In this document: positions 8,641 through 15,541 of the stretch, in pieces
How positions within the stretch are numbered: position 1 is the stretch's first letter
Layout: every line of letters starts with the position of its first letter
Source of the DNA: an uncultured Treponema sp.
Lineage (GTDB): Bacteria > Spirochaetota > Spirochaetia > Treponematales > Treponemataceae
Assembly: GCA_937893155.1 (NCBI GenBank)
Contig: CALBGU010000018.1
Coordinates: 1-22,993 of the forward strand
Direction: 5' to 3'
Length of the DNA: 22,993 bases
Notes under the pieces: generated by a model
Databases searched by the model: none
Seen by the model: only the letters and a program-made list of their open reading frames with translations
What the model was told of the DNA's origin: nothing
Translations under genes and position numbers: made by a program

Positions 8641-8713
8641 CTGGGACGGCAGGATTCGAACCTGCGGAATGACGGCACCAAAAGCCGTTGTCTTACCGCT
8701 TGACGACGTCCCA
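8641..8713 (-). tRNA. tRNA-Gln (anticodon UUG)
   Basis: The minus strand folds as a cloverleaf. The acceptor stem TGGGACG pairs with CGTCCCA, the anticodon arm ACGGC-TTTTGGT-GCCGT carries TTG at positions 34-36, and the T arm contains GGTTCGAATCC. The discriminator base is G and the 3' CCA is not encoded, so a CCA-adding enzyme is needed. It lies 20 bases after the spoVG stop and upstream of rplY on the same strand, so it is probably cut out of a protein-coding transcript. Confidence 0.97.
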
Positions 8714-8733
8714 AAATATATAACTTTCAGTCA

Positions 8734-9012
8734 TTAAAACTCATCAGACGATGTATCAAAATGACCTGCATTATATTCACTTAAAATTTTATCTTGCAAC
8801 AGCGTTCTAAAACTAGACGTTATCGGATGAACAACATCTTTATATTCACCATTTGCAAGTTGCCTACTTGGCATAGCTACAAACAAACCAGACTTACCCT
8901 CAATGACCTTCACGTTATGAACAACAAGAACATCATCAAAAGTAACCGTTACATAAGCCAACAGCTTTCCGCCGTCAGAAACTTTATGCAATCGCAATTC
9001 TGTTATCTGCAT
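8734..9012 (-). CDS. spoVG: SpoVG family RNA/DNA-binding regulator
   Basis: SpoVG is a small nucleic-acid-binding regulator. In Borrelia and Firmicutes it binds RNA and DNA and tunes expression of many genes. The 92-residue product shows the family pattern MQITELRLHKV at the start, LLAYVTVTFDDVLVVHNVKVIEG, and the diagnostic GLFVAMPSRQLANGEYKDVVHPI. The ATG lies nine bases after an uninterrupted run of eleven G (9022-9032), which occupies the Shine-Dalgarno position and merges into GGTGA. It follows ispE by 33 bases and precedes tRNA-Gln. Confidence 0.96.
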   Translation of the reverse strand: MQITELRLHKVSDGGKLLAYVTVTFDDVLVVHNVKVIEGKSGLFVAMPSRQLANGEYKDVVHPITSSFRTLLQDKILSEYNAGHFDTSSDEF

Positions 9013-9021
9013 AATTTTTCA

Positions 9022-9032
9022 CCCCCCCCCCC
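9022..9032 (-). repeat. Poly-G tract (11 G) at the spoVG ribosome binding site
   Basis: Eleven consecutive C on the plus strand read as G11 on the spoVG mRNA, ending nine bases before the ATG. There is no other ribosome binding site, so the tract itself plus the following TGA acts as the anti-16S pairing site. Slippage would change the length and spacing of that site. Confidence 0.9.
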
Positions 9033-9045
9033 GCAAAAAAACAGG

Positions 9046-9945
9046 TCAGAAAGAAAGGCGAGCGTAGCAATTCCATTTAGCTCGCAATTTTTCAAGAGAA
9101 ACCTTACATTTCTCTTTATCTTGAAAAACTCCAAAAACAGAAGCACCAGAGCCAGACATATCGGCATACAAAGCGCCAGCTTTTTTCAAATCAGAAATCG
9201 CTTCTTCAATTATTGGATATTTTTCTGTTAAAACAGATGTAAACGTATTAGAAAAATGCCAATCAGAAACCGCAGAATTATACATCTGCACAAAATCTGA
9301 TTCATTTTTCAATTTTACATCTCTTATTTTACCACGTTGATACCATTCATCAATCGCCGCATACGCTTCTTTTGTAGAACTATGCAACTTTGGACAAAGA
9401 ACAACAAAGTATAAATCTGTCCGCGGCTCAAATTCTTTTACAACCTCACCACGACCAGTTACAAAAGCACTGCAATATTTTTTCTCCCAGCAATGCAAAA
9501 AGAAAAAAACATCACTTCCCACTTTTTCCGCAATCAAATACCGTTCGCTCATTTTCAGAGAAACACCACTCAACTGCTCCAGCGCATAAATCAAAGAAGC
9601 TGCATCAGAAGAACCGCCTCCAAGACCACCGCCCATCGGGATTCGCTTTTGAATCGAAACATGTATGCCAAAATTAACGCCTGTTAATTCGCAAAATGCT
9701 CTATATGTTGCTGTCAACGTATTTTTTTCAGGCAATGCAACTTCAAAATCACCATCATCAGATAAAAACTTGCATTGGACTTTACAAACATCATTTTCTT
9801 CTAGTGAAGATATTATTAAATCATCATATAAAGGAATTGATGTAAAAATACTATAAATGGTATGAAATCCGTCGCTCCGTTTTGGTGAAACAGTTAATCC
9901 AATATTCACCTTTGCAGGGGCTAAAACCCGTATTTCATGCAACAT
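9046..9945 (-). CDS. ispE: 4-diphosphocytidyl-2-C-methyl-D-erythritol kinase
   Basis: IspE phosphorylates CDP-methylerythritol with ATP in the MEP pathway of isoprenoid synthesis. The 299-residue product is a GHMP kinase. It has PAKVNIGL with Lys12 near the N-terminus, the glycine-rich ATP loop PMGGGLGGGSSDAAS at 103-117, and KVGSDVFFF with the expected catalytic Asp at 145. A GSGASVFGVF motif lies near the C-terminus. An ATG at 9963 would add six residues but lies within the -10 box, so 9945 is the likely start. It has no Shine-Dalgarno sequence, and the promoter is placed so that the message would have almost no leader. It heads the unit ispE-spoVG-tRNA-Gln-rplY. Confidence 0.96.
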   Translation of the reverse strand: MLHEIRVLAPAKVNIGLTVSPKRSDGFHTIYSIFTSIPLYDDLIISSLEENDVCKVQCKFLSDDGDFEVALPEKNTLTATYRAFCELTGVNFGIHVSIQKRIPMGGGLGGGSSDAASLIYALEQLSGVSLKMSERYLIAEKVGSDVFFFLHCWEKKYCSAFVTGRGEVVKEFEPRTDLYFVVLCPKLHSSTKEAYAAIDEWYQRGKIRDVKLKNESDFVQMYNSAVSDWHFSNTFTSVLTEKYPIIEEAISDLKKAGALYADMSGSGASVFGVFQDKEKCKVSLEKLRAKWNCYARLSF

Positions 9946-9954
9946 AGTATGTTC

Positions 9955-9982
9955 ATTATACATTTTTACAGATTATTGTCAA
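9955..9982 (-). promoter_or_regulatory. Consensus promoter for ispE
   Basis: The minus strand has a perfect TTGACA (9977-9982), a 16-base spacer and a perfect TATAAT (9955-9960). Nine bases separate the -10 box from the ATG at 9945, so the leader is expected to be zero to three bases. Confidence 0.85.
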
Positions 9983-10030
9983 TAAAGTATGCGATTTTCT
10001 TAGAATTTTCGTGCATTTTTTTTTACGTTA

Positions 10031-10071
10031 TTGACACACAGCGCCTGTTTATTTTACTCTATTCAAACAGG
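10031..10071 (+). promoter_or_regulatory. Promoter with flanking inverted repeat for the acidic protein gene
   Basis: TTGACA at 10031-10036 is a perfect -35 box. The -10 region, 17-18 bases on (10054-10060), is a weak TTACTCT. A seven-base perfect inverted repeat, CCTGTTT at 10044-10050 and AAACAGG at 10065-10071, brackets this -10 region and could be an operator. Confidence 0.5.
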
Positions 10072-10094
10072 GTTTTCTTAGCAGGAGTGCAATT

Positions 10095-10382
10095 ATGTTC
10101 AGTGAAAGCGAAATTGCGGAATATTCATTCGGATTTGCATATGATGATGAGTATGATGCTGGCGGGCGATTCGATGATTACGATGACTTCGATGATGAAA
10201 CGGACTTTGAGGACGATGAAGACGAAGTGAGTTTCGACGATTTGCAAGATGATGATGTCGATGCAATGGAAGAAAGCTTCGACGACATCGAGCCAGAGGA
10301 TGGCTACGGCGCGTTCAGGTATCACGAAAGCGATTATTATGATGCCGAAGACGAGCAGCTCGACTTTGACGATGAAGACTGA
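10095..10382 (+). CDS. Hyperacidic small protein, function unknown
   Basis: The 95-residue product contains about 29 Asp and 16 Glu (about 47%), no Lys, two Arg and one His, with Phe and Tyr spaced among acidic clusters. AGGAG seven bases before the ATG, an upstream promoter and a terminator right after the stop all indicate a real single-gene unit. No signal peptide or membrane segment is seen, so it should be cytoplasmic. Extreme acidity is known in DNA-mimic proteins, chaperones of basic proteins and ion buffers, but no motif identifies which applies. It sits divergent from ispE and convergent with rsfS, at the end of a ribosome-biogenesis operon, which gives only a loose hint. Confidence 0.8.
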   Translation: MFSESEIAEYSFGFAYDDEYDAGGRFDDYDDFDDETDFEDDEDEVSFDDLQDDDVDAMEESFDDIEPEDGYGAFRYHESDYYDAEDEQLDFDDED

Positions 10383-10402
10383 AACATTTATATAAAAATA
10401 CG

Positions 10403-10430
10403 AAAGGACGCTTTTTAGCGCCCTTTTTTT
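10403..10430 (+). terminator. Rho-independent terminator after the acidic protein gene
   Basis: A ten-base stem with one mismatch (10403-10412 with 10417-10426) and a TTTT loop run into seven T. It lies 20 bases after the stop. Read on the minus strand, the same hairpin follows rsfS and may stop that transcript weakly. Confidence 0.85.
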
Positions 10431-10436
10431 GCACTG

Positions 10437-10781
10437 CTAATTTATTTTTTCACCAGCATGCCACAATTTTTCCAGTTCGTAGAAATTGCGAGCTTCTGCA
10501 CTCATCAAGTGAATCACAATCGGTCCCAAATCAATAAGATTCCAATCATCGCCGTCAGACATTTTTCGGTGCGTCAAATGCACTTGCAAGTCGTTTTCTT
10601 TCGCGTATTCCAGCGCAGATTTTTGCAAGCCCTTCCAGTGCGCACTGCTGTTCACCGTTACGATGATAAAAATATCAGTCCAGCTATTCAAATTTTCCAC
10701 GTCCAGCGCGACCACATCACCCCCCTTGCCGTCTTCCATCAACTTGGCAATTTCGAGTGCTTTTTCGCGAATTGTTTTCAT
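10437..10781 (-). CDS. rsfS: Ribosome silencing factor RsfS
   Basis: RsfS binds L14 on the large subunit and blocks subunit joining when nutrients are short. The 114-residue protein has the family's length and pattern: ALEIAKLMEDGKGGDVVALDV, SWTDIFIIVTVNSSAHWKGLQKSA, and the C-terminal signature WNLIDLGPIVIHLMSAEARNFYELEKLW. GAGAGG seven bases before the ATG supports the start. It is the last gene of the rplU operon, 18 bases after the LCP gene. Confidence 0.96.
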   Translation of the reverse strand: MKTIREKALEIAKLMEDGKGGDVVALDVENLNSWTDIFIIVTVNSSAHWKGLQKSALEYAKENDLQVHLTHRKMSDGDDWNLIDLGPIVIHLMSAEARNFYELEKLWHAGEKIN

Positions 10782-10799
10782 AAAAGTACCTCTCTTGTT

Positions 10800-11999
10800 T
10801 TATTTTCCAATCACATATCGACCGTTGAAATCACGACCAAGAATTATCGTAAAATCGACCATCGTATCAGCAGCAAGACCAGCAGAATCAGGACGAACTT
10901 CATCGTCAACGATGTTGGAGCAGTGAATGAAGTCCCCGAGGCTTTTTGCCGCCGCTGCATTTCCGATATGATTTATAATCACCGTTTTTTCGTAATCCGA
11001 ATTATCGGCGTTAATTGCATTCAAAACATCGTAGCCCACACCGCGCAAAAGCAATTCGGTATTGCGCGCAAGACCTTGCGTGAGAGTGCCGTTTTGGATT
11101 TCCAAAACATAGACGCGGCTGTTCACGTCCTCTGTCGTCGTTAGTTGCGTTGTTGACATTTGCACCGATTCTTTTATCAACTCGCCGTCATAATTCGGAA
11201 ACGTCAGTTCCTTGCCGTCCACAACACGCGACGAGCCGAGAACCGTCTGCGGCAAAAGGCGCTCAGTATCCACGTTTGCAATTTCCGAAAGCACATACAA
11301 AAGGCTATCGTCATCAAGATTTGTCGAGAAATTTTTTTGGTAATGCAAAAAAGATTTCTTTGTAAAAAACACACCGCGATTTCGATTCAAAGCCTCCAAA
11401 AACGACACCATAATGTGCTGATGGCGCTCGCGGCGGCTTCGCTCCGTTTCTTCGGGCAAAAGATAATCCAGATAAACAGCAATTTTTTTGCCGTCCAATG
11501 TAACCGCGCCAGAAGGCAAAAGCCACAAATCGCCGTTGTCCGATTCAGCATCTACCGGCGACGGAATAAAAACCCGAAGCCCGCCGAGCAAATCGGTCAT
11601 CGCACAAAAATGCTCCGTATCCATTTTTATGTAAAACTGCAAATTAGTGCCAATGAGCTTTTCAATTTCGGATTTATAAACCTGAATTCCCTTTTCTTTA
11701 TAAATCGCGTCAATGCGGTCTACACGCCCCAAACTCTCGTAAATGGCACCCGTATTTCCCGGAATTTCAAACAGCGCGCCTTTTTTTGACGGGGGATAAT
11801 AAATAAAAACATCGGTAAAAAGCGCATTGCCCGTTTTATCTTCAAGCACAAAAAGGATTTTCATAACTTGGTCTTTTTCAAGACTTTCCGAAACAAAATC
11901 CGTGCGAAGCAAAATCGCCAAATACGCTCCAATTCCAATAAGAATCATCAGAATGATTACAAGAAAAACAGCACTCCGCTGCTCACGCTTGATTTCCAT
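10800..11999 (-). CDS. LytR-CpsA-Psr family protein with LytR_C domain, active site degenerate
   Basis: One membrane helix at about residues 9-31 anchors the protein, with the rest outside. Residues about 46-200 are a divergent LCP domain, recognised from LLGGLRVFIP at 137-146 and RSRRERHQ at 187-194. LytR_C, an attenuator-type C-terminal domain, spans about 294-399. LCP enzymes in Gram-positives transfer glycopolymers from a lipid carrier to peptidoglycan. Here the usual RSDT is FTDV (61-64) and IPRDT is IPGNT (79-83), so a key phosphate-binding Arg is missing. GGGAG six bases before the ATG supports the start, which overlaps the yqeK end by 17 bases. A scaffold or altered transfer role is inference. 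Confidence 0.85.
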   Translation of the reverse strand: MEIKREQRSAVFLVIILMILIGIGAYLAILLRTDFVSESLEKDQVMKILFVLEDKTGNALFTDVFIYYPPSKKGALFEIPGNTGAIYESLGRVDRIDAIYKEKGIQVYKSEIEKLIGTNLQFYIKMDTEHFCAMTDLLGGLRVFIPSPVDAESDNGDLWLLPSGAVTLDGKKIAVYLDYLLPEETERSRRERHQHIMVSFLEALNRNRGVFFTKKSFLHYQKNFSTNLDDDSLLYVLSEIANVDTERLLPQTVLGSSRVVDGKELTFPNYDGELIKESVQMSTTQLTTTEDVNSRVYVLEIQNGTLTQGLARNTELLLRGVGYDVLNAINADNSDYEKTVIINHIGNAAAAKSLGDFIHCSNIVDDEVRPDSAGLAADTMVDFTIILGRDFNGRYVIGK

Positions 12000-12597
12000 T
12001 CAAATCTCCCGATTCGCCCGTCAATTCCGCCAAAAATTCCAGCGTTGCAGGCGCGGCAGTTTTGCCTTTAGAACGCAGATACGCCACATTTTCCTTGATA
12101 ATGGTTGCAACAAGACTGTCCAAATCCATTTTTAAGAGTTTTTCAAGATATTCGCTCGTTACATGCGGTCGCCCCGGCTCAATTTTGTCTGCGGCATACA
12201 AAATTTTGGCAAGCGGACACAAATGAGCACCGCCAAACGTATGAGATGCAATCGCTTGCAAAACCTCTGCATCTGAAACCCCGAATTGCTCCTGCATAAA
12301 GACAGCCGCAGCCCGCCCGTGCAGCAACTGCGGATTTTCAGCCTCCAGCGCAGAAATTGCCCTGCCGTCCCGAGAAGCCAGTTTCAGCATTTCAGAATCA
12401 CTCAAGTTTTTGCAAATATCGTGCGAAATTCCCGCAAGATAGCACCGCGTATCGTCCACTTGGTAAATCCGCCCCATACGCGCAGAAAATTCCGCCGTGC
12501 GCACAGAATGTTCGTAGCGCTCTTTTTTTACGGATTTTTTGACATGTTTTCTGATTTCTTCAATCAGATTTTTCATTTCAAGCTCATCGTAGTCCAT
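11983..12597 (-). CDS. yqeK: HD-domain nucleotide hydrolase YqeK (symmetrical Ap4A hydrolase type)
   Basis: YqeK proteins cleave diadenosine tetraphosphate to two ADP. The HD-domain metal ligands are visible as the His of YEHSVRTAEF, the HD pair of GISHDICKNL, LLHGRAAAVF and AIASHTFGG. The starts GTG 12606, ATG 12597 and ATG 12576 are all in frame. I chose 12597, which has a weak GGTG upstream and overlaps the nadD end by 14 bases. The family N-terminus would also fit 12576. Its place between nadD and a ribosome factor is the classical nadD-yqeK-rsfS arrangement. Confidence 0.93.
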   Translation of the reverse strand: MDYDELEMKNLIEEIRKHVKKSVKKERYEHSVRTAEFSARMGRIYQVDDTRCYLAGISHDICKNLSDSEMLKLASRDGRAISALEAENPQLLHGRAAAVFMQEQFGVSDAEVLQAIASHTFGGAHLCPLAKILYAADKIEPGRPHVTSEYLEKLLKMDLDSLVATIIKENVAYLRSKGKTAAPATLEFLAELTGESGDLNGNQA

Positions 12598-13276
12598 CAG
12601 CAACACCGTACAATTTATTTTTTATAATATACCAATAAACGCCGTCGGGGACAAGGTATCTCCAGCTCATTCCGCGCTCGCACGCAACGCGAATTTCTGT
12701 TGACGACACAGGCAAAATCGGAGTTTTGAGCAATTTATGCGGATAGGCAAAATTTTTTCTGAGATTTTCCTGTTCGTCATCACTCAAATCCGAAACCGTC
12801 GCATATTTTTCGGACGGAACATTCAAACTTTTTTCCGCGCCTACAATCGAAATCGCATTTTTTTGCCGCGAAGCCAAAATCAAATCCGCCATGCGCGCAA
12901 TTTGTTCTGCATTCCGCCACAGAGGGAATCCCGCAAGCAAATCGCTTCCCATTATAAGAGCGATTTTTGCCGAAAGCTGTCCCGCATATTTTTTTGAAAG
13001 TTCCTCCAAAGTATCAAACGTGTAAGACACACCGCCACGCGCAATTTCCACGTCCGACACTTCAAAACGCGGATTTTTTTCGACCGCACACCGCAACATT
13101 GCAAGGCGGTCTTTCGCGCTTGCAAAATCAGGAGCAAGTTTTTTGTGCGGTGGCTCCGCAGTCGGAACAAATAAAATTTTATCAAAGCCGAATTCCACGC
13201 AAACCGCATCTGCAAGCGCAAGGTGACCAATATGAACAGGATTAAAACTTCCCCCAAGAACCGCCAGTTTCATCAT
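12584..13276 (-). CDS. nadD: Nicotinate-nucleotide adenylyltransferase
   Basis: NadD joins nicotinate mononucleotide to AMP from ATP, giving deamido-NAD on the way to NAD. The nucleotidyltransferase signature GGSFNPVHIGHL is at residues 8-19, and the second motif, VSSTEIR, is near the C-terminus and followed by the usual LVPDGVYWYI. The length of 230 is slightly longer than the typical 190-215. The ATG overlaps the obgE stop by four bases (ATGA), and a second ATG follows at once, so translation is coupled to obgE. Confidence 0.96.
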   Translation of the reverse strand: MMKLAVLGGSFNPVHIGHLALADAVCVEFGFDKILFVPTAEPPHKKLAPDFASAKDRLAMLRCAVEKNPRFEVSDVEIARGGVSYTFDTLEELSKKYAGQLSAKIALIMGSDLLAGFPLWRNAEQIARMADLILASRQKNAISIVGAEKSLNVPSEKYATVSDLSDDEQENLRKNFAYPHKLLKTPILPVSSTEIRVACERGMSWRYLVPDGVYWYIIKNKLYGVADGLR

Positions 13277-14418
13277 TGCCCAGGATATTGAATTTCCATT
13301 GTTTCATCAACAGAACGTGATTTCAGAAAATCTGATTTTTCAGATTTTGCCACAAAAAAATTGCCCTCAGACGAAATCTGCGCGTGATTTTTCCCCGGCG
13401 TTCTCATTCTGTCCAAATCAGAAACCATCTTCACAATGACGCTTTTGACCGAGCCAAGCCCTATGCGTTCTGCCACAGAAGTCAGCAAAACCTGCGTTTC
13501 AGGCTCTTCTGAAAGAATTTGCGTCTTCACTTTTTCCGCATTTTCAGCCGCACCTTCAACATCAATTTTATTGCAGATAACAATTCTCGGCTTTTTCAGC
13601 AATTCCTCTGAATACGATTGCAGCTCGTTTTTGAGCGTAGCATACGTCTGCATACACTTTTCTTCCGAACAATCAATCATAAAAAGAAGGCACGCCGTTC
13701 TTGAAATATGCTTTAAGAATTGAATTCCTAATCCCAAGCCTTCGCTCGCCCCCTCGATAATGCCCGGAATATCAGCGATGATAATGTCACTATCGGTATC
13801 AACGTGCAAAACGCCCAGATTTGGGATTTTCGTGGTAAACGGATACGGCGCAATTTTCGGACGCGCGGCTGTAAAATAATCCAGCAGCGATGATTTTCCC
13901 GCATTTGGAAAACCTACCAACCCGACATCAGCCATAATAGAAAGCTCCACCAACAACTTTCGCTCTTCTCCGGGCTTTCCGTCGTGCGCGTATCGCGGCG
14001 CTTGATTTGTGGACGACTTAAAATGCACATTTCCCCAGCCGCCTTTGCCGCCGTGCAAAAACACAAATTGCTCTTCCTCGCTTTCCGTAGTGAATTCTCT
14101 GATAATTTCGCCCGTTTCAGCATCTTTGAGCGTCGTTCCCGGAGGCACCGGAATCACCACATCTTCGCCGTCCGCACCAAAACGATTTCGCCCAGAGCCG
14201 TCACCTCCGTTTCGCGCCTTAAAAATCGGGTGATAGCGCAAATGAGCAAGCGTCCTCAAATTTCGTTTCACACAAAAAATAACATCACCGCCCTTGCCGC
14301 CGTCGCCGCCAGCAGGACCTCCCATCGGAATATATTTTTCGCGCCGAAACGCAATACACCCATTGCCACCCTTGCCGGAACGAACTTCGATATATGCTTC
14401 ATCTGCAAATTGCAACAT
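13273..14418 (-). CDS. obgE: Obg GTPase, large-subunit assembly and stress
   Basis: Obg binds the 50S subunit and ppGpp and couples ribosome assembly to growth. The glycine-rich Obg fold covers about residues 1-160 (SGKGGNGCIAFRREK, GGPAGGDGGKGGDV). The G domain follows, with G1 GFPNAGKSS at 169-177, DIPGIIEGAS at 216-225 and CNKIDV. At 381 residues it has only a short tail after the G domain. A longer frame reaches 14478, but that stretch overlaps the upstream terminator. AGGG before ATG 14418 and the standard MLQF start settle the choice. It follows rpmA. Confidence 0.96.
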   Translation of the reverse strand: MLQFADEAYIEVRSGKGGNGCIAFRREKYIPMGGPAGGDGGKGGDVIFCVKRNLRTLAHLRYHPIFKARNGGDGSGRNRFGADGEDVVIPVPPGTTLKDAETGEIIREFTTESEEEQFVFLHGGKGGWGNVHFKSSTNQAPRYAHDGKPGEERKLLVELSIMADVGLVGFPNAGKSSLLDYFTAARPKIAPYPFTTKIPNLGVLHVDTDSDIIIADIPGIIEGASEGLGLGIQFLKHISRTACLLFMIDCSEEKCMQTYATLKNELQSYSEELLKKPRIVICNKIDVEGAAENAEKVKTQILSEEPETQVLLTSVAERIGLGSVKSVIVKMVSDLDRMRTPGKNHAQISSEGNFFVAKSEKSDFLKSRSVDETMEIQYPGQ

Positions 14419-14440
14419 ATTTTTTCCCTCGAAAAATTCT

Positions 14441-14477
14441 AAAAAAATACCCGACACAGGAATATCCTTGTCGGGCA
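14441..14477 (-). terminator. Intra-operon terminator between rpmA and obgE
   Basis: A seven-base perfect stem, CCCGACA (minus strand 14475-14469 with 14456-14450), extends by a wobble and one more pair and is followed by seven T. It lies 24 bases past the rpmA stop and should reduce transcription of obgE and later genes relative to the ribosomal proteins. Confidence 0.85.
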
Positions 14478-14500
14478 TTATTGAAACTCAAGCGGTAAAA

Positions 14501-14758
14501 TTAAGCCTGAACTGGTGCAACAGAAACAATCTTTCTGTTTTTGCGCTCACCAAAAACAACTTTTCCGTCCACCAAAGCGAACAAGCTGTCATCTTTAGCT
14601 TTCTTCACACCATCACCTGGATGAATAACAGTTCCACGCTGCTTAATAATGATAGAACCTGCGCTAACAAGCTCTCCGCCATATCTCTTTACACCCAAGT
14701 GTTTCGGATTTGAGTCGCGACCGTTTTTTGCGCCGCTACCGCCCTTACTGCGTCCCAT
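14501..14758 (-). CDS. rpmA: 50S ribosomal protein L27
   Basis: L27 reaches the peptidyl transferase centre with its N-terminal tail. The 85-residue protein reads MGRSKGGSGAKNGRDSNPKH at the start, then LGVKRYGGELVSAGSIIIKQRGT and HPGDGV, all diagnostic. There is no N-terminal LNLQFFA-type extension, although a Prp protease gene lies immediately upstream. GGAGG six bases before the ATG supports the start. Confidence 0.97.
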   Translation of the reverse strand: MGRSKGGSGAKNGRDSNPKHLGVKRYGGELVSAGSIIIKQRGTVIHPGDGVKKAKDDSLFALVDGKVVFGERKNRKIVSVAPVQA

Positions 14759-14770
14759 TTTTTCCTCCGA

Positions 14771-15118
14771 TTAAAAATCTGTCTTATACTCTTTCAGTTG
14801 AACACATTGCGGATAATCCCTTTCAACAGAAGAAATTCCTGTCCGAATAAAATCCGCAATACAAATCAACCGTACCGCATTTTCTTTGGAAATATCAGAA
14901 GGATTTTTTATTCCAAACTGCAATTTTCCGCGAAAACCAGTTTCTGAATCAACCAAAATACCGCTCGTATCAGAAAGAACCTGACCTGCCGTCCTTAACA
15001 GTTCCGAAACTGCACTACACACAATATCACGCCCCTTTTGCGCAAAACCCGCGTGTCCGTCAGCCTCGCAACTCCTGAATTCGCCAGAATCAGAACAACC
15101 GAGCGATATTCGAATCAT
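14771..15118 (-). CDS. prp: Ribosomal-processing cysteine protease Prp
   Basis: Prp removes a short N-terminal extension from L27 in Firmicutes and relatives. The 115-residue protein has the catalytic dyad in family context: His22 in GHAGFA and Cys34 in DIVCSAVS. The remainder ends with family-like RLICIADFIRTGISSVERDYP. It sits between rplU and rpmA with 10 and 12 bases of spacing, the canonical position. The L27 here has no extension to cleave, so its substrate in this organism is unclear. Confidence 0.92.
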   Translation of the reverse strand: MIRISLGCSDSGEFRSCEADGHAGFAQKGRDIVCSAVSELLRTAGQVLSDTSGILVDSETGFRGKLQFGIKNPSDISKENAVRLICIADFIRTGISSVERDYPQCVQLKEYKTDF

Positions 15119-15128
15119 TCAGTCTCGA

Positions 15129-15443
15129 TTATGCAACAACAATGTCTTTCACGACCACTTTTGTATATTGCTCGCGATGACCGATTGTGCGGTGATAGTC
15201 TTTCTTGCTCTTATACTTGTAAACGATAACTTTGTCGTCTTTGAAAGTATCGCCAACTTCGAGCGTAACTTTTGCGCCGCTTACATAAGGCGTTCCCACA
15301 GAAACCTTTCCGTCATTGCTTACGAGAAGCACTGAATCGATTTCAATTTTATCACCTTTCTGGGCATCGATTTTATCCACAGTCAACAAAGCGTCCTTTT
15401 CTGCTTTGTACTGTTTGCCCTTATACTCAACAAGTGCGTACAT
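15129..15443 (-). CDS. rplU: 50S ribosomal protein L21
   Basis: L21 is a large-subunit protein that binds 23S rRNA near L20. The 104-residue sequence begins MYALVEYKGKQYKAEKDALL and carries the family's GDKIEIDSVLLV and YKSKKDYHRTIGHREQYT blocks. AGAGG precedes the ATG. It heads the operon rplU-prp-rpmA-obgE-nadD-yqeK-lcp-rsfS, behind a good promoter and a structured leader. Confidence 0.97.
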   Translation of the reverse strand: MYALVEYKGKQYKAEKDALLTVDKIDAQKGDKIEIDSVLLVSNDGKVSVGTPYVSGAKVTLEVGDTFKDDKVIVYKYKSKKDYHRTIGHREQYTKVVVKDIVVA

Positions 15444-15465
15444 ATTAAACCTCTAATAAAAACCG

Positions 15466-15492
15466 CCGCAACAAGTAACGGGTTTGTTGCGG
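15466..15492 (-). promoter_or_regulatory. Hairpin in the rplU leader, candidate L21 autoregulatory element
   Basis: On the minus strand an eight-pair stem CCGCAACA/TGTTGCGG (15485-15492 with 15466-15473) has an eleven-base loop and is followed by CGGTTTTTATT, about 20 bases before the rplU ATG. It could terminate or sequester the start, as in ribosomal-protein leader autoregulation. Confidence 0.55.
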
Positions 15493-15512
15493 AAATGAGA
15501 TAAGTGTTGCTT

Positions 15513-15541
15513 ATCTTACCAAATTTATTATTACTAGTCAA
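15513..15541 (-). promoter_or_regulatory. Promoter of the rplU operon
   Basis: TTGACT (15536-15541), a 17-base spacer and TAAGAT (15513-15518) lie on the minus strand, each one mismatch from consensus. The transcript start is expected near 15506, giving a leader of about 60 bases. Confidence 0.8.

Noticed and set aside
10125..10325. Minus-strand frame antisense to the acidic protein gene
   Set aside because: It is a by-product of the GAT-rich acidic codons, giving an Ile-rich shadow without a ribosome binding site.
14419..14478. 20-residue extension of Obg
   Set aside because: It overlaps the terminator after rpmA. The start at 14418 has a ribosome binding site and matches the family.
15498..15516. 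GATAAG/CTTATC hairpin as part of the rplU leader RNA
   Set aside because: It includes the -10 box, so most of one arm would not be transcribed.
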